Under the pieces are notes generated by a model. The model was not told where the DNA came from. It saw nothing but the letters and a program-made list of their open reading frames with translations, and did not search any database. This document shows, one piece after another, positions 1 through 5,463 of a stretch of 6,422 nt of DNA (position 1 is its first letter; every line of letters begins with the position of its first letter). Source of the DNA: Candidatus Stahliibacteriota bacterium (GTDB lineage Bacteria > Hydrothermota > UBA3073); the NCBI GenBank assembly GCA_030627085.1, contig DAOUSS010000087.1, forward strand, positions 1-6,422, read 5' to 3'. A program made the position numbers and the translations under genes.

Positions 1-13
1 AAACCTTTTTTTC

Positions 14-42
14 TTGACTTTTATGGGAAAATATGGTATACT
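14..42 (+). promoter_or_regulatory. sigma70-type promoter upstream of tRNA-Ser
   Basis: A TTGACT -35 box (14-19) is followed after exactly 17 bases by a TATACT -10 box (37-42). The bases TGG just before the -10 (34-36) give an extended -10 as well. Each hexamer differs from the consensus at one base. Transcription would start near 49 and reach the tRNA after a leader of about 160 bases, most of which is an inverted-repeat element. No other gene lies between, so the tRNA is the likely target. This is inferred from sequence only. Confidence 0.7.
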
Positions 43-58
43 CTATGGATGAGATTTC

Positions 59-199
59 AAATCCCAAATTACAAATCATTTACCCCGTTAGATGCTTGCT
101 ATCTGACAAGGCGGGCAAATTCCAATATTTAAGTTCAAAAAACTCAAGGCTTATAAATTTGGTCACTGGGATTCAGATATTGCTTGTTATTTGGAATTT
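59..199. repeat. AT-rich imperfect inverted-repeat element in the tRNA leader
   Basis: The outer arms 59-74 (AAATCCCAAATTACAA) and 184-199 (TTGTTATTTGGAATTT) are complementary at 14 of 16 positions. Nested inside is a small hairpin, GTTAGAT (87-93) pairing with ATCTGAC (101-107) around a 7-base loop, flanked by CCCC and a G-rich run. The interior also repeats the words CAAATTCCAA and AAATTTGG. No open reading frame is supported. The layout resembles a small non-coding dispersed element lying between the promoter and the tRNA, ending about 10 bases before the mature 5' end. Its copy number elsewhere cannot be judged here. Confidence 0.55.
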
Positions 200-208
200 A
201 TATAATTA

Positions 209-298
209 GGAGAGGTGTCCGAGTTGGCCGAAGGAGCACGACTGGAAATCGTGTCCTCGCCGAAACGCGGGGCGCGGGTTCGAATCCCGCCCTCTCCG
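209..298 (+). tRNA. tRNA-Ser(GGA)
   Basis: This is a complete class II tRNA of 90 bases. The acceptor stem GGAGAGG (209-215) pairs with CCTCTCC (291-297), followed by discriminator G298. The D stem is TCC/GGA (218-220, 233-235). The anticodon stem CACGA/TCGTG (237-241, 249-253) encloses the loop CTGGAAA, giving anticodon GGA at 244-246, which reads serine UCC and UCU codons. The long variable arm has a six-pair stem (CCTCGC with GCGGGG, one T:G pair), which is the serine hallmark. The T arm is GCGGG-TTCGAAT-CCCGC (274-290). The 3' CCA is not encoded, since GA follows the discriminator, so it must be added by a nucleotidyltransferase. Confidence 0.97.
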
Positions 299-310
299 GA
301 ATAAGATCAG

Positions 311-417
311 GTGATCAATTATCAGTAATCGGTGTAGAGCGGAAGGATAAGGGATAAAGGAAAAAGGATAAATGACTAATGACCAATGACTAATGACGAT
401 TACTGATTACCGATCAC
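311..417. repeat. inverted repeat with TGACYAA tandem units
   Basis: The arm 311-333 is nearly the reverse complement of 396-417 (18 of 21 aligned positions plus one gap), around a centre of about 62 bases. The centre is purine-rich, with repeated GGATAA words, followed by heptamer units TGACTAA, TGACCAA, TGACTAA and a final TGAC (about 373-397). No protein frame is supported. Similar TGACCAATGGC-type words recur after mutS near 5319, which suggests a shared repeat vocabulary in the spacers. The whole 299-518 spacer appears to hold no gene. Confidence 0.5.
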
Positions 418-518
418 TGATTATCCGCAGGATCCGTATAGATAAACAAGGAGAAATGGCGAAAGTAGGAGAGGGAGAGTAAATCTGAGTCCCCAGTGCC
501 GACAACATAATTCAGACT

Positions 519-1076
519 ATGTTCAAGACGGTCATATTTGACCTTGATGGTACGATACTTGATTCAAGGTATGATTGGAAAAAGATAAGAGAGAATTTAA
601 ACCTGAACCAATACTCTATCCTTGACCAGCTCTATTCCCTACCTGATGAAGAAAGAGAAAAAAAAGAATCGCTCTTAAAAAGATACGAAAGGAAAGCCAC
701 GTCCAATGCATCGCTCTTCCCGGATGTAAAGGAAGTTTTACATACACTGAAGAAGATGGGGATAAAGACAGGCCTTTCTACAAACAATTCAATAGACAAT
801 ACAAGATTTATAATAGAGAAATATGGTCTCGTATTTGACAGTATTGTCACGAGGGATGACGGTATATGGAAGCCTAATAAGGAACCTATTCTCATGCTTA
901 TGCAGAGGCTTGGCTCTAAACCTGATACTACGGTCATCGTTGGAGATAGCGATTATGACATTCTCTCGGCGAGGGATGCCGGTGCATCCTGTGTAATCTT
1001 CTGGAGAGGGAGGTCCTTAAAATACAAGCCAGATTTCATAATATACAGCATTCGTGATGTATTGGCTCTACTGTAG
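519..1076 (+). CDS. HAD-superfamily hydrolase (phosphatase-like)
   Basis: This is a 185-residue cytoplasmic enzyme of the haloacid dehalogenase superfamily, probably a small-molecule phosphatase using an aspartyl-phosphate intermediate and Mg2+. Motif I is FDLDGT, with nucleophile Asp8 and acid/base Asp10. Motif II is GLSTNN, with Ser87/Thr88. Motif III is Lys118 in WKPNKEP. Motif IV is GDSDYD (Asp143, Asp147) followed by ARDAG. A short charged helical segment at about 17-75 looks like a small C1 cap, as in phosphoglycolate phosphatase and its relatives, though the protein is shorter than the roughly 220 residues typical there. The catalytic set is complete, but the substrate cannot be named. 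ATG 519 is the first plausible start after an in-frame TGA at 486; no Shine-Dalgarno is visible. The TAG stop lies in the first bases of a hairpin repeat. The enzyme is 132 bases upstream of mcsA on the same strand. Confidence 0.93.
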   Translation: MFKTVIFDLDGTILDSRYDWKKIRENLNLNQYSILDQLYSLPDEEREKKESLLKRYERKATSNASLFPDVKEVLHTLKKMGIKTGLSTNNSIDNTRFIIEKYGLVFDSIVTRDDGIWKPNKEPILMLMQRLGSKPDTTVIVGDSDYDILSARDAGASCVIFWRGRSLKYKPDFIIYSIRDVLALL

Positions 1077-1098
1077 GGCAAGGCTTTAGCCTTGCTAC
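1073..1098. repeat. hairpin repeat overlapping the HAD gene stop codon
   Basis: GCAAGGCT (1078-1085) pairs with AGCCTTGC (1088-1095) around TT, and GTA/TAC extends the stem outside a two-base GG bulge. The TAG stop of the HAD gene (1074-1076) is inside the element. No T-run follows, so it is a poor intrinsic terminator. It looks like a REP-type palindrome, similar in style to the hairpins near 6290 and 6380. Confidence 0.6.
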
Positions 1099-1117
1099 GA
1101 ATTCTGTTTATTTGTAT

Positions 1118-1156
1118 GGAGGGGTTTCCTAACTGTGGGAGGGGTTTCCCAACCCC
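1118..1156. repeat. tandem GGAGGGGTTTCC repeat with hairpin
   Basis: Two direct copies, GGAGGGGTTTCCTAACT (1118-1134) and GGAGGGGTTTCCCAACCCC (1138-1156), lie 20 bases apart. The second folds as GGGGTT (1141-1146) with AACCCC (1151-1156) around TCCC; the first has lost the closing C run. No coding signal is seen. It is part of the repeat cluster that fills the spacer between the HAD gene and mcsA. Confidence 0.5.
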
Positions 1157-1166
1157 GACATCATCG

Positions 1167-1180
1167 CGACTTGGAAGTCG
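1167..1180. repeat. short palindromic hairpin CGACTT-GG-AAGTCG
   Basis: A perfect six-pair stem with a two-base centre lies 10 bases after the preceding repeat. Its form (CTT and AAG meeting at the centre) resembles the hairpin at 6289-6306 with a different stem sequence. It could belong to the same repeat cluster. On its own it is too short to be conclusive. Confidence 0.4.
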
Positions 1181-1194
1181 TCTAATAAATTAGA
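1181..1194. promoter_or_regulatory. inverted repeat TCTAAT-AA-ATTAGA before mcsA
   Basis: A perfect 6+2+6 inverted repeat ends 14 bases before the mcsA start codon, which is a position where a repressor or an RNA hairpin could act. It matches neither the CtsR heptad direct repeat nor the CIRCE element, the two usual heat-shock operators for this gene set. AT-rich palindromes of this size can arise by chance, so the regulatory role is speculative. Confidence 0.25.
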
Positions 1195-1208
1195 TAAGTT
1201 GGTGATAT

Positions 1209-1673
1209 ATGTTATGTGATATATGCCATATCAAGGAGGCAACGCTTCACTATACGGTCGTGATGGGAGATACATCCACCACAATGTATATCTGTGAAGA
1301 CTGTGCAAAGAATAAGGGGCTTCTACCCGCTTCAGGACTTCCAATATCCAGACTCCTGCTAAACGATGCAAATATGGATCTCGTATGCAATCGTTGCGGA
1401 CTTACCTTTAAAGAATTTGCGAAAACACTCAAGTTCGGATGCAGCGGTTGCTATGATGTGTTTGGAAAAGATATCAAATCATTTCTTGAAAAACTTCAAG
1501 GAAGTCCGGTGCATAAAGGCAAATCTCTCGAAAAGGCAAATATAGAAACCCTTGAAAAGAGAAAGAAGATAATTGAATTAAAGAAGGCGCTTAAAAAAGC
1601 TATCGCAAAAGAGGCGTATGAGACGGCGTCAAAAATAAGAGATGAACTCGCAAAACTCGAAAATGCAGTTTGA
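1209..1673 (+). CDS. mcsA: McsA, zinc-binding activator of protein arginine kinase
   Basis: This 154-residue cytoplasmic protein is of the McsA family, which binds and activates the arginine kinase McsB. Four CxxC pairs are intact: Cys3/Cys6, Cys29/Cys32, Cys60/Cys63 and Cys78/Cys81, giving two treble-clef-like zinc sites. A lysine-rich linker (about 100-120) leads to a C-terminal UVR motif (about 121-151, with ALKKAIAKEAYETASKIRDE), the helical hairpin also found in UvrB, UvrC and ClpC that mediates protein contacts. The length is close to that of Firmicute McsA proteins. ATG 1209 places the first CxxC right at the N terminus as in the family; only a weak GGTG (1201-1204) precedes it. The 3' end overlaps mcsB, which supports cotranscription and translational coupling. 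No ctsR precedes it here. Confidence 0.95.
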   Translation: MLCDICHIKEATLHYTVVMGDTSTTMYICEDCAKNKGLLPASGLPISRLLLNDANMDLVCNRCGLTFKEFAKTLKFGCSGCYDVFGKDIKSFLEKLQGSPVHKGKSLEKANIETLEKRKKIIELKKALKKAIAKEAYETASKIRDELAKLENAV

Positions 1674-2703
1674 AGATTTAATAGATACTCAACCGCTGTG
1701 GTTAAATGAGGAGGGGCTATCCAATGAGATAGTGCTTTCGTCACGGATAAGGCTTGCAAGGAATCTCAAGGGATACCTGTTCCCTACAAGGGCACGAGAG
1801 AAGGAACTTGAGGATGTATCTGAACTCGTGAAGGATGCTGTAACTAAGTCTCCCTATTTTGCCAATGGACTTTCGTTCAAGACAAAACACCTATCTCAGT
1901 TGGATATTGAGTTTGTCAGGGAACGGCATCTTCTCTCCACCAAGAAGAGAACCGTAGACTGCGTGGTAGGAAAGGGTGAGATAGTGAGTGCCCTGATCAA
2001 TGAAGAAGATCACATAAGGATTCAATGTCTTGCATCAGGACTTAATATAAAGGCTGTATATCCCGTTATCTTTGAAATTGACGAGATACTCTCTTCCAAC
2101 CTGACATACGCATTCAGGAACGACTTCGGATATTTGACATCCTGTCCTACCAACGTTGGTACAGGTATGAGGGTATCATGCCTCCTGCATCTACCCGGGC
2201 TTGTCCTGACAAAAGAGATAAACAAACTTTTGGATGATGTAATGAGCCGTGGATTTTCGGTGAGGGGATTATACGGAGAGGGAAGCGAAATCGAAGGAAA
2301 CTTTTTCCAATTATCCAATCAGATTACACTGGGTATAGATGAGGAAGAGATTGCTACAAAGACAGAAAAGGAGATTAGGAATGTAATCGACCTTGAGAGA
2401 GAGACAAGAAATAAACTTATGAGAGAGGCCGGGGAAAGGGTAGAAGATAAGATATGGAGGTCGTACGGCATATTAAAAAATGCGAGAATGTTATCTCAAG
2501 AGGAATTTGTAAATCTCTCATCCGCCGTGAGACTTGGGATTGGAATTGGTCTAATTGACAACACCTATTTAAAGTTGTTAAATTATCTCCTGTTGTATAC
2601 AGCCCCCGCTCACCTCCAAAAGATGAAGGGCAAAATTATGGATGCGGATACAAGGGATATAGAGAGAGCAAACTATGTGAGAGAAGTGCTGAAGTGTACC
2701 TGA
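1663..2703 (+). CDS. mcsB: McsB, protein-arginine kinase
   Basis: McsB transfers phosphate from ATP to arginine side chains of proteins and is related to the phosphagen kinases. In Firmicutes, phosphoarginine marks misfolded or regulatory proteins for ClpCP. From ATG 1663 the protein has 346 residues. It shows the nucleotide-binding start IVLSSRIRLARN (about 23-34), NEEDHIRIQ (113-121), and the catalytic-loop segment YLTSCPTNVGTG with Cys161. It also has YGEGSE (204-209), NQITLG, RSYGIL, and the C-terminal RDIERA (331-336), which matches the RDxxRA phosphoarginine-sensing motif. All look intact. An in-frame ATG at 1642 would add seven residues. I prefer 1663 because its N terminus aligns with that of Bacillus McsB from memory, although neither start has a good ribosome site. 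Either choice overlaps mcsA (11 or 32 bases), implying coupled translation of the partner proteins. Confidence 0.95.
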   Translation: MQFEDLIDTQPLWLNEEGLSNEIVLSSRIRLARNLKGYLFPTRAREKELEDVSELVKDAVTKSPYFANGLSFKTKHLSQLDIEFVRERHLLSTKKRTVDCVVGKGEIVSALINEEDHIRIQCLASGLNIKAVYPVIFEIDEILSSNLTYAFRNDFGYLTSCPTNVGTGMRVSCLLHLPGLVLTKEINKLLDDVMSRGFSVRGLYGEGSEIEGNFFQLSNQITLGIDEEEIATKTEKEIRNVIDLERETRNKLMREAGERVEDKIWRSYGILKNARMLSQEEFVNLSSAVRLGIGIGLIDNTYLKLLNYLLLYTAPAHLQKMKGKIMDADTRDIERANYVREVLKCT

Positions 2704-2746
2704 GTACGAAGATATACATTTGCTCTTCAAACACTCATCTATTTGT

Positions 2747-5311
2747 ATGAATAAGTTCACAATTACACCCCTTATAAGACAGTATAAGAGACTGAAACAG
2801 AAGGAGCCTGATGCTATACTATTCTTCAGGGTTGGTGACTTCTATGAAACTTTCTATGAGGATGCCGTGCTCACATCAAAAACTCTGGGAATAGCACTTA
2901 CCCAAAGACAGGAGGGTGTTCCGCTCGCAGGTGTTCCACATCACAGTGCAAAAACATACATACAGAGGCTCGTATCTGGTGGATACAAAGTAGCTATATG
3001 CGAACAGCTTGAAGAGCCGAAGCCGGGTAAACTTGTAGAGAGAGACATCATGGAGGTAATAACACAAGGAACAGTGCTTGATGATATGCTTCTTGATGAG
3101 AAAAAGACAAACTTCCTCGCCTCTATATATCCCGGGGATAACAGATACGGTCTCGCTCTTCTTGATATCTCAACAGGTGATTTCAGGGTTACAGAACTTA
3201 CAAGAGATGAACTTCTGGATGAAATAAGGAGGTTGGAGCCGAAAGAGATTATAATCCCCTCTGGTATAGATGAAATAGAGGTCAATAATATAGCAATAAG
3301 CAGAATAGATGATTTTGAGTTTGACTACGAATACACCCTTAAAAATCTTCTCTCGCATTTTGGCATCCAGACACTGGATGGATTTGGATGCGGTGGGATG
3401 AGAGAAGGTATACAGGCAGCAGGTGCTGCCCTCTTCTACGCCAAAAGGAATAAGAGAAAGGACCTGTCTTATGTAGAGAGGGTAAGTCCGTACTCAAGGA
3501 ATGACTCGCTCGTTCTGGACGAACCCACGAGAAGAAATCTTGAACTCGTGAGAAAACCCACCGGAGAGACAGACGGCACACTTCTCTCTATCCTGGATAA
3601 TACCACTACACCAATGGGAGGAAGACTTTTGCGAGATTTTCTTATCTCTCCCCTCCTTAACCCTGAAGAAATAAGAAAGAGACAGGATAAAGTAGGTGTA
3701 TTCTATAACAACCCATCATTCACAGCACAATTACGGGGTTTCCTCTCCCAAATTCCTGATCTGGATAGGCTCATAACAAGGTTATCATTGGAGAGAGTGA
3801 ATGCGAGAGATGTTCTCTTTCTGGGTAGGGCGCTTAAGAAATTCCCCGAAATAAACAGATTCCTACCAGATTCTCTTTCTTCTTATAAGCTGGGTAATTT
3901 TGATGGCGTTGTAGAAGAGATAGAAAAAACAATTGTAGAATCCCCGCCTCAGACCATAAAAGAAGGTGGTATAATAAGAAGTGATGTAAACAAGGAACTT
4001 GATGAACTGAGAAATATCTCCAAAAATGTAAAATTATGGATAGCGGATTTCGAGAATACGGAGAGGCAGAGAACAGGTATAGGTTCACTAAAAGTTGGTT
4101 TCAATTCTGTATTTGGATACTACATAGAGGTTACAAGACCAAATCTCCCGAAGGTGCCCGAGGAGTATGTAAGAAAGCAGACCCTTGCAAATGCAGAGAG
4201 ATTTATCACACCTCAGTTGAAGGAATATGAGGCAAAAGTGCTGCAGGCGGATGAGAGAAGCAGGCTCTTAGAGTATGAGATATTCAAGGAACTGCGCGAC
4301 AGACTGAAGAATTTTGTCCCTTCTATGAAGGAGGCATCTACGAAGATAGCGTATATTGATGTATTGTCTACACTCGCAAGCATTGCAAGGAGATATGGAT
4401 ATACAAGACCTGTGGTGGATGATGAAGACAGGATTGTTATGAAGGATTCAAGACATCCGGTTGTTGAGAGACTTCCTAAAGAGGGTGAATTCATCCCAAA
4501 TGATGTAAAACTTGATCTGGATGAGAGAGTGCTTGTAATCACTGGTCCAAATATGGCAGGCAAGTCTACATATCTCCGCCAGGTTGCGCTCTGTGTCATA
4601 CTCGCCCAGATGGGCTCCTATATACCTGCGATGGAGGCAAAGATAGGGATAGTTGACAGGATATTCACGAGGATTGGTGCCTCGGATGACCTCACCAAGG
4701 GGGTCTCAACATTTCTGGCAGAGATGACAGAGACCGCCAACATCCTGAACAATGCAACCAGAAGGAGTTTGCTTATATTAGATGAAATTGGACGGGGAAC
4801 ATCAACATACGATGGGCTCTCTATAGCATGGGCGTCGGTGGAATATATTGTGAAGAATACAAAGGCAAAGACACTCTTTGCAACTCATTACCATGAGCTC
4901 ACGGAGCTTGAGCGCCTTTCGGATGAGATAAAGAACTATAATCTTGAATGCAAAAAGTGGAAAGACAAAATTATATTTTTGAGAAAGGTGGTAAGAGGAG
5001 GTTGCCCTCAGAGTTATGGTATAGAAGTGGCAAAACTTGCCGGATTGCCGAAAGATGTGATAGAAAGGGCAAAAAGGATTCTTGTATCGCTCGAGAGAGA
5101 GGAAAGGAGGGGAAGTTCTGAAAGGCTTATGCAACCACTCCAACTCGGTATTTTTGACGAAGTAAAGGAATCGGAAGTAGAGAGGGAATTGAAAAATATA
5201 GATATTGAGAAACTTACTCCCATAGATGCCCTGCTTATTCTGAAAAGCTTGAAAGATAAGATTAAAGAGACAAGACCAGAGACACAAGACCAAAGACCAC
5301 AGACAAATTAA
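2747..5311 (+). CDS. mutS: DNA mismatch repair protein MutS
   Basis: MutS binds mispaired and looped-out bases and starts mismatch repair with MutL. From ATG 2747 the protein has 854 residues, close to E. coli MutS. The N-terminal mismatch-recognition domain carries the Phe-x-Glu wedge (Phe32, Glu34 in GDFYETF). Connector, lever and clamp regions follow (about 125-565, including FGYYIEVTR). The ABC-type ATPase has Walker A GPNMAGKST (600-608), the STF signature in KGVSTFLAEM, Walker B LLILDEIGRG (Asp679, Glu680) and His714 in ATHYHE. QLGIF (799-803) fits a beta-clamp-binding motif, and LTPIDALLIL (823-832) is the usual C-terminal helix. The last 14 residues (841-854, with ETRPETQDQRP) are encoded by a spacer repeat and are unlikely to be ancestral. 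A TTG at 2720 could add nine residues, but ATG 2747 fits the family better. The gene starts 43 bases after mcsB and has no clear Shine-Dalgarno. Confidence 0.97.
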   Translation: MNKFTITPLIRQYKRLKQKEPDAILFFRVGDFYETFYEDAVLTSKTLGIALTQRQEGVPLAGVPHHSAKTYIQRLVSGGYKVAICEQLEEPKPGKLVERDIMEVITQGTVLDDMLLDEKKTNFLASIYPGDNRYGLALLDISTGDFRVTELTRDELLDEIRRLEPKEIIIPSGIDEIEVNNIAISRIDDFEFDYEYTLKNLLSHFGIQTLDGFGCGGMREGIQAAGAALFYAKRNKRKDLSYVERVSPYSRNDSLVLDEPTRRNLELVRKPTGETDGTLLSILDNTTTPMGGRLLRDFLISPLLNPEEIRKRQDKVGVFYNNPSFTAQLRGFLSQIPDLDRLITRLSLERVNARDVLFLGRALKKFPEINRFLPDSLSSYKLGNFDGVVEEIEKTIVESPPQTIKEGGIIRSDVNKELDELRNISKNVKLWIADFENTERQRTGIGSLKVGFNSVFGYYIEVTRPNLPKVPEEYVRKQTLANAERFITPQLKEYEAKVLQADERSRLLEYEIFKELRDRLKNFVPSMKEASTKIAYIDVLSTLASIARRYGYTRPVVDDEDRIVMKDSRHPVVERLPKEGEFIPNDVKLDLDERVLVITGPNMAGKSTYLRQVALCVILAQMGSYIPAMEAKIGIVDRIFTRIGASDDLTKGVSTFLAEMTETANILNNATRRSLLILDEIGRGTSTYDGLSIAWASVEYIVKNTKAKTLFATHYHELTELERLSDEIKNYNLECKKWKDKIIFLRKVVRGGCPQSYGIEVAKLAGLPKDVIERAKRILVSLEREERRGSSERLMQPLQLGIFDEVKESEVERELKNIDIEKLTPIDALLILKSLKDKIKETRPETQDQRPQTN

Positions 5312-5453
5312 ATTTAAATGACCAATGGCTAATTACCAATTAATGGCTAAAGACCACGAACTACGGGCAACGAACAACGGATAACACCTAATCTTTGTTG
5401 GTCTTACCTGCCTGTCGGCAGACAGGTGTCTTCGGTCTCTTGTCTTTGGTCTG
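5267..5453. repeat. inverted repeat spanning the mutS 3' end and the mutS-map spacer
   Basis: The left arm (5267-5305) is built from AGACAAGACC, AGACC and AGAC words and lies inside the end of mutS. The right arm (5427-5453) carries the complementary words. AGACCAAAGAC (5287-5297) and GTCTTTGGTCT (5442-5452) pair perfectly over 11 bases, with looser pairing around them. Between the arms are AATGACCAATGGCTAATTACC-like words, an ACGAAC/CAACGAACAACGG stretch, and a 20-base palindrome CCTGCCTGTCGGCAGACAGG (5407-5426) with one mismatch and one T:G pair. No gene is supported in 5312-5463. Confidence 0.6.
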
Positions 5454-5463
5454 AATTGAGATT

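Noticed and set aside
81..118. CRISPR repeat or riboswitch in the tRNA leader
   Set aside because: There are no regularly spaced identical repeats with unique spacers, and no recognisable aptamer core. The structure is explained by nested inverted repeats.
299..430. Integrated element or attachment site 3' of tRNA-Ser
   Set aside because: There is no integrase and no duplicated tRNA 3' end in the window; the sequence is a simple inverted repeat.
456..482. Mini-ORF of eight codons (MAKVGEGE) after AAGGAG at 448-453
   Set aside because: It is too short to call, the spacing to the ATG is only two bases, and it lies in low-complexity purine-rich sequence. It may be a chance leader peptide.
1073..1098. 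Intrinsic terminator for the HAD gene
   Set aside because: The hairpin is stable but is not followed by a T-run, and its form matches other extragenic palindromes in the window.
4213..4599. Reverse-strand ORF of 128 codons inside mutS
   Set aside because: It is a serine-rich antisense frame without domain features, opposite conserved MutS sequence.
4802..5293. Reverse-strand ORF of 163 codons inside mutS
   Set aside because: It is fully antisense to conserved MutS ATPase coding sequence, with no recognisable motifs. It is a shadow frame.
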